The position numbers were made by a program, and so were the translations under genes. From Lachnospiraceae bacterium UBA7205 (GTDB lineage: Bacteria; Bacillota; Clostridia; Lachnospirales; Lachnospiraceae): a DNA stretch of 60,030 bases. Location of the stretch: NCBI GenBank assembly GCA_002490665.1, contig DKUL01000032.1, positions 25,387 through 85,416 on the forward strand, read 5' to 3'. Below the pieces are notes generated by a model. It saw only the letters and a list, made by a program, of their open reading frames with translations, was not told the origin of the DNA and searched no databases. Position 1 is the stretch's first letter; each line of letters opens with the position of its first letter. Of this stretch, positions 44,119-52,248 are shown piece by piece.

Positions 44119-45651
44119 ATGGCTATGGAATATGTGCTGACATCGGCTGAGATGAAGGACGCGGACAGGGCGGCAATCAATGATTATGGAATAGAATCGC
44201 TTGTTTTGATGGAGCGCGCCGCCTTGCAGGCAGTGCGCGTGGTTGAGGAAAAATATGGCTCGGACATATATGTGGGGGTCATGGCTGGAAGCGGCAATAA
44301 TGGCGGGGACGGCATTGCCATGGCGCGCATTTTCCAGGAGAAGGGAATCCGTGCGGAGATTAACCTGATAGGGGATGTGTCAAATCTGACGTCGGAGACG
44401 AAGACCCAGCTTGAAACGGCTAGGAAATTAAACATTCCGATTCATTATGGCATGGAGCATACCCTGTATGATGTAATTGTTGATGCCCTGTTTGGCATTG
44501 GCATCACGCGTGATATTGAGGGAAAGTACAGGAAGGCAATAGAGGCTGTGAATGCCTCCAAAGCGAAAATTGTGGCAGTTGACATTCCGTCCGGAGTCAA
44601 CGCGGACAATGGAAGTATTATGGGATGTGCGGTAAAAGCTGACATTACTGTCACATTTGCGTACCGGAAGCTGGGTATCATGCTGTATCCGGGAGCCTCC
44701 TGCGCTGGCGAGGTGATTTGCGTTCCAATTGGCATTCCGGCGGCAGTGACGGAGCACAAGCGCAAGGGAGTCGTCACGTTTACGGATGTGAAGAAGGATT
44801 TACAGCTTCCGGGGAGAAGTCCGTCGGGAAATAAGGGAACCTATGGGAAAGTGCTGCTGGTTGCAGGCAGCAGGAGTATGGGCGGTGCGTGTCTTTTATC
44901 CGCGCTGAGTGCGTACAGGACGGGCGCTGGCATGGTTCGCATCTTTACTGCACTGGATAACAGGGAGGGGCTGCTGAAAAAGCTTCCGGAGGCGATTGTC
45001 GACACTTACATGGACGATGGGGATTCCGACATAACGCAGGAAGAAGCGGACAGGTTAACTGCGGGAATAGAATGGGCGGACGTGGTTGCGGTCGGACCGG
45101 GAATCTCAATGTCCGGAAAGGCAAAATGTATATTGGAAACGGTACTGGAAAAAAGCAGGAAGCCTATGGTTGCGGATGCGGATGCGCTAAATATTCTGGC
45201 ACAAAATGCAGAGCTGTTAAAAAAGTTTGAATACGGACGCAGAAAAGATGACATCGATGTCATTTTTACGCCGCACCTTGGAGAATTTTCAAGGCTTATG
45301 AAATATCCGGTGGCGGAAATCAAAAAGGACATGATTGCCTGCTGTAAGATGTTTACCCGAAGTCATGACGTATCGCTTGTATGTAAGGATGCAAGGACAG
45401 TGGTTGCCAAAAGGGGGAAGCTCACCTACCTTAATGCAAGCGGGAATGACGGAATGGCAACGGCAGGCTCCGGGGATGTGCTTACAGGGATTATTGCCGG
45501 GCTGCTGGCACAGGGGCTTAGCGGATTTGAGGCAGCTGTCATGGGAACCTACATACATGGGCTTGCCGGTGACATGGCAAGGAACCGGACATCGGCATAT
45601 TATATAATGGCACAGGATATTATAAAGTCATTGAAAGATATCATATACTAG
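44119..45651 (+). CDS. nnr: Bifunctional NAD(P)H-hydrate epimerase / ADP-dependent dehydratase
   Basis: A 510-aa repair enzyme that returns damaged NAD(P)H hydrate to NAD(P)H. The N-terminal YjeF_N epimerase domain has AGSGNNGGDGIAMAR and VDIPSGVNADNG. The C-terminal ribokinase-like dehydratase domain (from about residue 230) has GTYGKVLLVAGSRSMGGA, TPHLGEFSRL and the catalytic NDGMATAGSGDVLTG. The ORF starts at a TTG (44113); ATG at 44119 or 44125 after GGAAGGTTGGGA is more likely. It is 12 bases from alr, as often seen in Firmicutes. Confidence 0.95.
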   Translation: MAMEYVLTSAEMKDADRAAINDYGIESLVLMERAALQAVRVVEEKYGSDIYVGVMAGSGNNGGDGIAMARIFQEKGIRAEINLIGDVSNLTSETKTQLETARKLNIPIHYGMEHTLYDVIVDALFGIGITRDIEGKYRKAIEAVNASKAKIVAVDIPSGVNADNGSIMGCAVKADITVTFAYRKLGIMLYPGASCAGEVICVPIGIPAAVTEHKRKGVVTFTDVKKDLQLPGRSPSGNKGTYGKVLLVAGSRSMGGACLLSALSAYRTGAGMVRIFTALDNREGLLKKLPEAIVDTYMDDGDSDITQEEADRLTAGIEWADVVAVGPGISMSGKAKCILETVLEKSRKPMVADADALNILAQNAELLKKFEYGRRKDDIDVIFTPHLGEFSRLMKYPVAEIKKDMIACCKMFTRSHDVSLVCKDARTVVAKRGKLTYLNASGNDGMATAGSGDVLTGIIAGLLAQGLSGFEAAVMGTYIHGLAGDMARNRTSAYYIMAQDIIKSLKDIIY

Positions 45652-45663
45652 AAAGGGATTACT

Positions 45664-46824
45664 ATGAGACATTATGACAGGGCATGGGCAGAGATAGACC
45701 TTGATGCAGTACAGTTTAATATTGCACAAATCAGAGAGAAGATTCATGCAGGCACAAAAATCATTGCAGTGATAAAGACAGACGGTTACGGACATGGTGC
45801 ATTGCAGATTGCGCGGATGCTCGAGAATGAGGACAACGTATGGGGCTATGCGGTTGCTACGGCGGAGGAAGCGTTCTCGCTTAGACAGAATCATATTTGC
45901 AGGCCGATATTGATACTGGGATATACCTTTCCAAACAACTATGAGCAGCTGATTGCGGAAGATATTCGCGCTACGGTATTTACATACGAGAGCGCGAAGG
46001 AGTTGTCAGAGGCGGCGCTTAGGATTGGGAAAAAGTGTAAGGTACACATTAAAATTGACACGGGGATGACAAGGATCGGCATACATCCTGACGAGAAGGG
46101 ACTTGCGCTTATCAGGAAGATCCTTGCGCTTCCGGCGCTGGAGACAGAAGGGATTTTTACCCATTTTGCGACAGCGGATGAGGCGGACAGGACAAAGACA
46201 TACCAGCAGATGAAGCTTTTCCAGGATTATACGGACAGGATTTGCAGGGAGCTAAAGGCTGAGATTCCCATGAAGCACTGTTCAAACAGTGCGGGGATTG
46301 TCGAGATGCCTGAAGCAAATATGGATGCCGTGCGTGCGGGCATTATTCTATATGGACTGTGGCCGTCACAGGAGGTAAAGGCGGATGAGAAAATTCAGCT
46401 AAAGCCGGCGCTCTCGCTCAAATCAAGAATCGTGTATGTGAAGACGGTTCCGCAGGGGCAGGAGATTAGTTACGGAGGAACCTATACCACGACGAAGGAC
46501 ACCAGGGTTGCGACAATCTGTATTGGCTATGGGGACGGATATCCCAGAAGTCTCTCCAATGTCGGATATGTGCTGCTGAAGGGGCAACGTGCGCCGATAC
46601 TGGGACGCGTGTGCATGGACCAGTTTATGATAGACGTGAGTGATATCGATGCGGATATCTGTGTGGGTGACAGGGTGACCCTGATAGGGACGGATGGGGA
46701 TGAATGCATCACCATGGAGGAGCTCGGGGAGCTGTCCGGCAGGTTCAATTACGAGCTTGCCTGTGACATTGGGAAAAGGATTCCCCGGATTTACAAATTG
46801 GACGATACATTGTTATATGAATAA
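45664..46824 (+). CDS. alr: Alanine racemase
   Basis: A 386-aa PLP enzyme converting L- to D-alanine for peptidoglycan. The PLP-binding Lys38 is in VIKTDGYGHG, a variant of the usual KANAYGHG, and the second catalytic Tyr is in ISYGGTY. Barrel motifs KIDTGMTRIG and HCSNSAGI and the C-terminal GRVCMDQFMIDV are standard. AAAGGGATTACT precedes the ATG. It is cotranscribed with nnr and followed by mazF at 92 bases, the alr-toxin order also known from Bacillus but without the antitoxin gene between them. Confidence 0.94.
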   Translation: MRHYDRAWAEIDLDAVQFNIAQIREKIHAGTKIIAVIKTDGYGHGALQIARMLENEDNVWGYAVATAEEAFSLRQNHICRPILILGYTFPNNYEQLIAEDIRATVFTYESAKELSEAALRIGKKCKVHIKIDTGMTRIGIHPDEKGLALIRKILALPALETEGIFTHFATADEADRTKTYQQMKLFQDYTDRICRELKAEIPMKHCSNSAGIVEMPEANMDAVRAGIILYGLWPSQEVKADEKIQLKPALSLKSRIVYVKTVPQGQEISYGGTYTTTKDTRVATICIGYGDGYPRSLSNVGYVLLKGQRAPILGRVCMDQFMIDVSDIDADICVGDRVTLIGTDGDECITMEELGELSGRFNYELACDIGKRIPRIYKLDDTLLYE

Positions 46825-46916
46825 ATTTTATATTTTATAATGTAGCAGCTGTATAAAAATTTCTCTGATGGCAAAAATAGTATCATACAACATATAGATT
46901 TGCGAAACAGGGGTGT

Positions 46917-47264
46917 ATGAGAATGAAAAGAGGAGATATTTATTATGCAGATTTAAGACCGGTAGTGGGTTCCGAGCAGGGAGGCGTCAGACCGGTGCTG
47001 ATTATACAAAATGATGTGGGAAACAAGCACAGCCCGACGGTAATCTGTGCGGCAATCACGTCCAAGCTGAACAAGGCAAACCTTCCGACGCATATTGAAC
47101 TGAACGCAGGAAATTATGACATGGTAAAGGATTCGGTGATATTGCTTGAACAGTTAAGGACAATTGACAAAAAGCGTCTGAAGGATAAGGTGTGCCACCT
47201 TGATACACCGATTATGCAGAGGGTAAACAGAGCCTTGCAAATCAGCCTTGAGCTTGATACATAA
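46917..47264 (+). CDS. mazF: MazF/PemK-type endoribonuclease without adjacent antitoxin
   Basis: A 115-aa toxin of the EndoA group. RGDIYYADLRPVVGSEQGG is the family start, and RPVLIIQNDVGNKHSPTVI, AAITSK and DSVILLEQLRTIDKKRL match the conserved core and active-site residues (Arg in GGVRPV, Thr in AITS). It cleaves mRNA at short sequence motifs. The ATG at 46917 and the one at 46923 are both possible. No gene fits between alr and mazF (92 bases), so the usual MazE/EndoAI antitoxin is missing here and must lie elsewhere or be absent. Confidence 0.92.
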   Translation: MRMKRGDIYYADLRPVVGSEQGGVRPVLIIQNDVGNKHSPTVICAAITSKLNKANLPTHIELNAGNYDMVKDSVILLEQLRTIDKKRLKDKVCHLDTPIMQRVNRALQISLELDT

Positions 47265-47282
47265 ATGTAAAGGCTTTGGATA

Positions 47283-47311
47283 TTGACGTTTGGGGTCAGG
47301 AATGATATATT
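47283..47311 (+). promoter_or_regulatory. Promoter reading directly into a hairpin
   Basis: TTGACG (47283-47288), 17-base spacer, TATATT (47306-47311). The first transcribed bases would enter the hairpin at 47312-47351. Confidence 0.6.
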
Positions 47312-47351
47312 AGAAAGGTGTAACCCGCAAAAATGCGGCTTACACCTTTCT
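47312..47351 (+). terminator. 18-bp hairpin between mazF and the CorC-like gene
   Basis: The arms 47312-47329 (starting AGAAAGGTGTAA) and 47334-47351 (ending TTACACCTTTCT) pair with one C-C mismatch around AAAA; a CCGCA/TGCGG top strengthens it. Only a short T-run follows. It may terminate mazF mRNA and form the 5' end of the next mRNA. Confidence 0.7.
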
Positions 47352-47397
47352 TGCGTACCAAACGCAATGAATTCTAAAGAATAAAGGAGAAACAGAA

Positions 47398-48780
47398 ATG
47401 GATGATGGAGGGGCTTCGGCCTGTAGTATATTTATTTTTTTCGCTTTGCTTACTATCGAGGCTATTTTGACTGGATTTAACAAAGCGATACCTTTTTTGA
47501 ACGAAAAGGAGATTGAACGCAGGGCAGTCGAGGAAAAAGACAAGAAATCCATCCTGCTTTACCAGATTATCGAACGTTCTACAATCTATGTGAATTCTAT
47601 CCAGATGATAACGACGCTGGTCGAGCTTGTGATGGGGTATTTTTTCCTTCCGCGGTGGTCAGCTGCGTTTGGGAGATGGCTTGGTCAGCTGGCGCTTTTT
47701 CAGGGAATGAGCGATGTGGCACAGCACTGGACTGCGCTGGTACTGGCGGCAGTTGTGCTGATGTATATCCTGCTTACGTTCGGTATTCTTTTTCCAAAGA
47801 AGATTGCACAGAAGTACCCGGATGCATGGGCGTACCGCTTTATCCGTCCGATCCAGTTTTTGAGGACGGCGCTTTATCCACTGACAGGCATTATCGCCGT
47901 ATCGGCAAATGCCCTCCTTCGGGTATTTGGTCTGCGGAACGCGGATGAACAGGCGGATGTGACGGAGGAAGAAATCATTTCCATGGTAAATGAGGGACAT
48001 GAGCTTGGTGTCCTCGAGGCAGGCGAGGTGGAGATGATTACAAATATATTTGAGTTTGGTGACAAGGAAGCAAGCGATATCATGACGCACCGCAATAACA
48101 TCATGGCGATTGACAGCAGTATGCCGTTCAAGGATGCGCTCAATTTTATGCTGAAGGAGAGCAATAGCAGATACCCTGTATTTGAGGAGACGCTTGACCA
48201 TATTATAGGTGTGCTGTACTTGAAAGACGCCATGCGCATACATACCTCCGACGAGAGCCTGAACCAGCCAGTCGGGACAGTGGACGGGCTTCTGCGTGAA
48301 GCAGTGTATGTTCCGGAAACCAAAAATATTGACGACTTGTTCCGCAGCATGCAGTCCGAAAAGAACCAGATGGTGATTGTCATGGACGAGTATGGTCAGA
48401 CATCGGGTCTTGTCACGATGGAGGATATCCTTGAGGAAATCGTAGGAAACATCATGGATGAGTACGACCCCGAGGAAAACCATATCGAGGAGAAGGGTGA
48501 GAATGAGTATGTTATCGAAGGGATGACAAGGCTTGAGGATCTGAAGGAGCGTTTCGGGATTTCCTTTGGAGAGACAGAATTTGAGACCCTCAACGGCTAT
48601 CTGATATCAAAGCTTGACCGCATACCGGACGAGGATGAAAATTCAGAGGTTGAGGTTGACGGATATACTTTTCAGATCGTAAAGGTGGAAAAGAATGTGA
48701 TACAGTCCGTTCTTGTCAAAAAAGTGGAACAAGGGCAGCCGGAATCCGAACAGGATATCGAGCCCTCTGAAAATATATAA
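47398..48780 (+). CDS. CNNM/CorC-HlyC-family membrane protein
   Basis: A 460-aa protein of the hemolysin-C/CorC type. The N-terminal DUF21 (CNNM) domain has about four membrane helices (FFALLTIEAILTGF, ITTLVELVMGYFFLP, LAAVVLMYILLTFGILFP, YPLTGIIAVSANALL). A CBS pair (about 215-345: DIMTHRNNIMAIDSS, GVLYLKDAMRI, VIVMDEYGQTSGLVTMED) and a C-terminal CorC_HlyC domain (GMTRLEDLKERFGI, TLNGYLISKLDRIP) follow. The family handles Mg2+ or Co2+ efflux. AAAGGAGAAA precedes the ATG. Confidence 0.9.
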   Translation: MDDGGASACSIFIFFALLTIEAILTGFNKAIPFLNEKEIERRAVEEKDKKSILLYQIIERSTIYVNSIQMITTLVELVMGYFFLPRWSAAFGRWLGQLALFQGMSDVAQHWTALVLAAVVLMYILLTFGILFPKKIAQKYPDAWAYRFIRPIQFLRTALYPLTGIIAVSANALLRVFGLRNADEQADVTEEEIISMVNEGHELGVLEAGEVEMITNIFEFGDKEASDIMTHRNNIMAIDSSMPFKDALNFMLKESNSRYPVFEETLDHIIGVLYLKDAMRIHTSDESLNQPVGTVDGLLREAVYVPETKNIDDLFRSMQSEKNQMVIVMDEYGQTSGLVTMEDILEEIVGNIMDEYDPEENHIEEKGENEYVIEGMTRLEDLKERFGISFGETEFETLNGYLISKLDRIPDEDENSEVEVDGYTFQIVKVEKNVIQSVLVKKVEQGQPESEQDIEPSENI

Positions 48781-48808
48781 ATATATGAGGATAAAGGAGA
48801 ATTAGAAC

Positions 48809-49537
48809 ATGTCAGGACATTCAAAATTTGCGAACATTAAGCACAAAAAAGAAAAAAACGATGCGGCAAAGGGAAAAATCTTTACCATTATCGGGCGTGA
48901 GATTGCCGTTGCGGTCAAGGAAGGCGGTCCGGATCCTGCCAACAACTTTAAGCTTGCACAGGTGATAGCAAAAGCAAAAGCGAACAATATGCCAAACGAC
49001 ACGATTGACCGCGGCATCAAGAAGGCTGCCGGTGACGGCAATGCAGTCAATTATGAGCATGTTACATATGAGGGCTATGGTCCGAATGGCATCGCCATCA
49101 TTGTGGAGGCGCTGACAGACAACAAGAACAGGACAGCGGCAAATGTCAGGAGTGCGTTTACCAAGGGAAACGGAAGCATTGGAACGCAGGGATGTGTTTC
49201 CTTTATGTTTGACGAAAAAGGGCAGATTATCATTGACAAGGAAGAGTGCGACATGGGTGCGGACGACCTGATGATGATTGCGCTTGACGCGGGCGCGGAG
49301 GATTTTTCCGAGGAGGATGACAGCTTCGAGATTATCACGATGCCGGACGATTTCAATGCGGTGTACAAGGCTTTGCAGGACAACAATATTGCCATGGCAA
49401 GCGCTGAGGTGACCATGATTCCCCAGAACTATGTGTCGCTCACGGATGAGACTGCCGTAAAAAACCTGAACAGGACGCTCGACATGCTCGACGAGGATGA
49501 CGATGTGCAGGCAGTGTACCATAACTGGGAAGAGTAG
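48809..49537 (+). CDS. yebC: YebC/PmpR-family translational/transcriptional regulator
   Basis: A 242-aa member of the YebC family. SGHSKFANIKHKKEKNDAAKGK is the family signature start, with FTIIGREIAVAVKEGGPDP following and a Glu/Asp-rich C-terminal half (DAGAEDFSEEDDSFEI). Members act as DNA-binding regulators or, as shown more recently, assist ribosomes at difficult proline stretches. AAAGGAGAATTAGAAC precedes the ATG. It follows the CorC-like gene by 28 bases, so the two are likely cotranscribed. Confidence 0.95.
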   Translation: MSGHSKFANIKHKKEKNDAAKGKIFTIIGREIAVAVKEGGPDPANNFKLAQVIAKAKANNMPNDTIDRGIKKAAGDGNAVNYEHVTYEGYGPNGIAIIVEALTDNKNRTAANVRSAFTKGNGSIGTQGCVSFMFDEKGQIIIDKEECDMGADDLMMIALDAGAEDFSEEDDSFEIITMPDDFNAVYKALQDNNIAMASAEVTMIPQNYVSLTDETAVKNLNRTLDMLDEDDDVQAVYHNWEE

Positions 49538-49598
49538 GGAAATTTGGAAAGGGAACGCACGGAGCGGTGCTGAGATAAAAGAATAGAGATGGAATAGG

Positions 49599-49643
49599 AC
49601 AGGGCGTTTATGGTATTAATAAGACCATAAGCGCCCTGTTTTT
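49599..49643 (+). terminator. Strong Rho-independent terminator
   Basis: ACAGGGCGTTTATGGT (49599-49614) pairs with ACCATAAGCGCCCTGT (49624-49639) with one T-G pair, followed by TTTT. It separates yebC from the recombinase gene. Confidence 0.9.
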
Positions 49644-49682
49644 GTGCATGGGTGGCAGGAATGAAAGATGTAAGGAGGAGAC

Positions 49683-50300
49683 ATGGACGGTAAAATCAAA
49701 AAATATGGGTACGTGCGGGTATCCCACAGGGACCAGAATGAGGGCAGGCAGCTTGCTGCAATGAAGTCGGCGGGAATCCTGCCGGAACAGATTTACCTTG
49801 ACAAGCAGTCCGGAAAGGATTTTGAGAGACCAAAGTACAAGGAACTGATAACCAGGCTGGATGACCACTCCCTTGTGTATGTGAAATCAATTGACAGGCT
49901 GGGGCGGGATTATGATGAAGTGCTGGAACAGTGGAGGAAGATTACAAAAGAGATAGGCGCGGATATTGTCGTGCTGGACATGCCGCTGCTGGACACAAGG
50001 CGGGGTAAGGATTTGATGGGGACGTTCCTAAGTGACATTGTGCTGCAGGTTCTAAGCTTCGTCGCGGAGAATGAGCGCGACAATATCAGAAAGCGCCAAA
50101 GTGAGGGAATACGAATTGCAAAGTCAAACGGAGTCCGGTTTGGCAGGCCTGAGACAAAACTGCCGGACAACTTTGAGGAGGTCTATGATATGTGGGTGCA
50201 TGGGGATGTGACAGTCGATATGGCGGCAAACAGCTGTGGCATGACGCACTCGACATTTTACCGGAAGGCGACAAAGAGAAAAAAACAAAATCATGCCTAA
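49683..50300 (+). CDS. Small serine recombinase (resolvase/invertase family)
   Basis: A 205-aa site-specific recombinase. The catalytic Ser14 is in YVRVSHRDQNEGRQ, with the conserved Arg and SIDRLGRDYDEVLEQW further on and FVAENERDNIRKRQSEGIRIA forming the long E-helix. A C-terminal helix-turn-helix (VTVDMAANSCGMTHSTFYRK) binds the site. Length fits the resolvase/Hin-type class, not the large integrases. TAAGGAGGAGAC precedes the ATG. Its stop codon lies inside a 24-bp palindrome repeated exactly 200 bp on. Resolution of a mobile element is the alternative to inversion. Confidence 0.92.
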   Translation: MDGKIKKYGYVRVSHRDQNEGRQLAAMKSAGILPEQIYLDKQSGKDFERPKYKELITRLDDHSLVYVKSIDRLGRDYDEVLEQWRKITKEIGADIVVLDMPLLDTRRGKDLMGTFLSDIVLQVLSFVAENERDNIRKRQSEGIRIAKSNGVRFGRPETKLPDNFEEVYDMWVHGDVTVDMAANSCGMTHSTFYRKATKRKKQNHA

Positions 50301-50317
50301 AAGTGTACTTTTTGGCA
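50294..50317. repeat. 24-bp palindrome R1 (candidate recombination site)
   Basis: TGCCTAAAAGT and ACTTTTTGGCA flank a central GT; one mismatch from a perfect palindrome. It contains the recombinase stop codon (50298-50300). Confidence 0.7.
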
Positions 50318-50358
50318 CGAAATTGTAAAAAGAAAACAATGATGGGATGTATTATATT

Positions 50359-50387
50359 AGTATAACATAAGGGAGAAAATTTGTACA
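50359..50387 (-). promoter_or_regulatory. Leftward promoter-like sequence inside the R1-R2 segment
   Basis: On the minus strand, TGTACA (50382-50387), 17-base spacer, and an extended -10, TGTTATACT (50359-50367), point left toward the recombinase gene end. A second TATAAT lies at 50351-50356 on the same strand. No comparable rightward promoter is visible in the segment. Confidence 0.45.
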
Positions 50388-50474
50388 TAATTTTTGGAAA
50401 TTATCTGAAATTTTTAACAGAATCACCAATTTGTCAATATCAAATGCTTATACATGGCTGACAAAGTAATTGTC

Positions 50475-50557
50475 TCACGCCATGTATTTTTTATGCCAAA
50501 AAGTACACTTTTTGGCACGAAAAGTACACTTTTTGGCACGAAAAGTACATGGCGTGA
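50475..50557. repeat. Nested inverted and tandem repeats ahead of the dynamin-like operon
   Basis: TCACGCCATGTA (50475-50486) pairs perfectly with TACATGGCGTGA (50546-50557). Inside are two exact 21-bp tandem copies (50499-50519 and 50520-50540, each AAAAGTACAC then TTTTTGGCACG) and a third partial copy starting 50541. A competing TACATGGC at 50451-50458 can pair with GCCATGTA at 50479-50486 instead. Confidence 0.75.
50494..50517. repeat. 24-bp palindrome R2 (candidate recombination site)
   Basis: TGCCAAAAAGT and ACTTTTTGGCA flank a central AC; perfect arms. It starts exactly 200 bp after R1. The core dinucleotide is the reverse complement of that in R1, so by core polarity the two are inverted. 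Confidence 0.7.
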
Positions 50558-50595
50558 AGGGAATGGTGTTGTGAGACTGTCAGGAAGGAGGAAAT

Positions 50596-52218
50596 ATGGA
50601 TTTAGGCGAAAAAAAGAGGCTCTTAACAGAGTATGGTCTGGAATATGCAGACGATGGCGAGGTCTGTCAGGTTGGCATCACAGGAATGATGATGGCACCC
50701 ATACGGCTTGCAGGAAAACTGTTTTCAATTGATGCATTTTCGGGAGGGATATCGGGGCGTCCATACAATATATTACTGTCTTACGGAGAAAAGATAACCA
50801 TTTTTATCAAAGAGGACAGCGGTGTCTGGAAGGCAGTGACGGAGGAAATATGGAATGAATGTATTTCGGGGGTGACGGAGAAAGGTATTGTTGATTCGCT
50901 GCTTGAGGCAAAAGTGGAGTGTCCGTGCGAATTGCTGAAGAATGCAGATGTCCGGCTGGAATCGCTCGGGGAGGATAAGGATGCCCGGAAGTGGGAGGAT
51001 GCGTTTTGGCGGACTGACAGGTGGTGTCTTGCCTTGTCGGCAACAAAGCTGTTGAATGCTGCTGAAAAGGAGTTCTGTACCAGAATAAGGGAGTATTACA
51101 ATAAGGAGGACTACTCATTTTATCTGGGCGATCTGGAGCAGATTCTGACGGAGGAGGACAAAAGACACATAGAAGGCAGCATGGATGCATTTGCAGGGCA
51201 GTTTCCGGATGGGATTCGTGTTGGATATCAGGCGGACGAAGTGCGTAAAAACCTTTTTGGGGGATGTGGGGAAGCAGAGACGTTGCACGAAAGGCGTGAT
51301 GAGCGCAAAACACTGCTGCGTTTTTTGAAGCTAAAGGAATTTCTTCAGAAAAGACTTGGGGAAATTTCAGTCCAGATTGGGAAGCAGGAGGAAACCATTG
51401 GCAGATTACAACTTCTAAGTGCGCATATTGGACAGATGGAAACTGACTTTTGCAGGCAGATACGGATTTACCATTTGAGGGAGCTGCAACAGAAGATTCA
51501 CCGTAACCTGGAGGGATTTGATACTTCGCTCCAGCAAAAGCTGACAGGGTATGTCCGCGAGGAAGTGAATCTGTCCATACTGGCTGAAAATGTTACTCCA
51601 TTTCTCACAAAGGAATGGGAAACATACCTTGGCGGCGCTTTTACGGAGTGGATTGCAATGGAAACGGACTTGCTGAACCAAAAGCTGTGGGCAGAATGGA
51701 AGCAGAAGGTCATGGAACTGATGAGCCAGGATGCGAATTTAAAGATGGATTCGGATATTGTAGAAGATTTGCGTGAAATTGTTGAGGCGATTCATCTGAC
51801 AGAGTCCCTGCCGGACATCCCCGACAGTGTGGTAAGACAGGATAAGGGACTTCTTGACAGCGAGGCGCTGCCGGTTGTATTTATCGCGGCGGGCGCCATT
51901 GCGGGGATTGCAGGCGCCCTGCTGCCGGGGCTGGCGTTCGCTGCAATCGGGGTAAAAAGCAAAATGAATCAGGAGGAGGAAAAGGAGCAATTCAGGAAGG
52001 AGATTCTGGAACATGCACTGCTCCAGGAGAGACAGCTTTTAAAGCGCATGAAGGAAGACGTTGATGCGGAGCTGAAAAAAATGGACGGTAAAATAAACCA
52101 ATGGACACATATGCAGTTTATTCGAATCAGTGATGCCGTCAAGACATATTGCGAGAAGCTGGTACTGCATAAAAATACGTTATTGTCGGAAAAGGAAGAC
52201 ATAGAAACAAAATTGTAA
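50596..52218 (+). CDS. Dynamin-like protein with degenerate GTPase domain
   Basis: A 540-aa protein with an overall layout like bacterial dynamin-like proteins: N-terminal domain, long helical stalk (about 215-400) and a hydrophobic paddle (LPVVFIAAGAIAGIAGALLPGLAFAAI at about 425-452) followed by more coiled coil. The P-loop is missing: where GxxxxGKS is expected the sequence reads QVGITGMMMAPIRLAGKLFS. No DxxG or NKxD is visible. It is thus a candidate pseudo-GTPase partner of the next gene, 30 bases on. AAGGAGGAAAT precedes the ATG. Assignment rests on layout and neighbour; it could be an unrelated helical membrane protein. Confidence 0.65.
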   Translation: MDLGEKKRLLTEYGLEYADDGEVCQVGITGMMMAPIRLAGKLFSIDAFSGGISGRPYNILLSYGEKITIFIKEDSGVWKAVTEEIWNECISGVTEKGIVDSLLEAKVECPCELLKNADVRLESLGEDKDARKWEDAFWRTDRWCLALSATKLLNAAEKEFCTRIREYYNKEDYSFYLGDLEQILTEEDKRHIEGSMDAFAGQFPDGIRVGYQADEVRKNLFGGCGEAETLHERRDERKTLLRFLKLKEFLQKRLGEISVQIGKQEETIGRLQLLSAHIGQMETDFCRQIRIYHLRELQQKIHRNLEGFDTSLQQKLTGYVREEVNLSILAENVTPFLTKEWETYLGGAFTEWIAMETDLLNQKLWAEWKQKVMELMSQDANLKMDSDIVEDLREIVEAIHLTESLPDIPDSVVRQDKGLLDSEALPVVFIAAGAIAGIAGALLPGLAFAAIGVKSKMNQEEEKEQFRKEILEHALLQERQLLKRMKEDVDAELKKMDGKINQWTHMQFIRISDAVKTYCEKLVLHKNTLLSEKEDIETKL

Positions 52219-52248
52219 AAAACATATGATGGCTGGGAGGAAAGACCA

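Noticed and set aside
50499..50549. CRISPR or VNTR array
   Set aside because: Two full 21-bp copies and a partial copy abut without spacers. They are better explained as part of the palindromic regulatory region.
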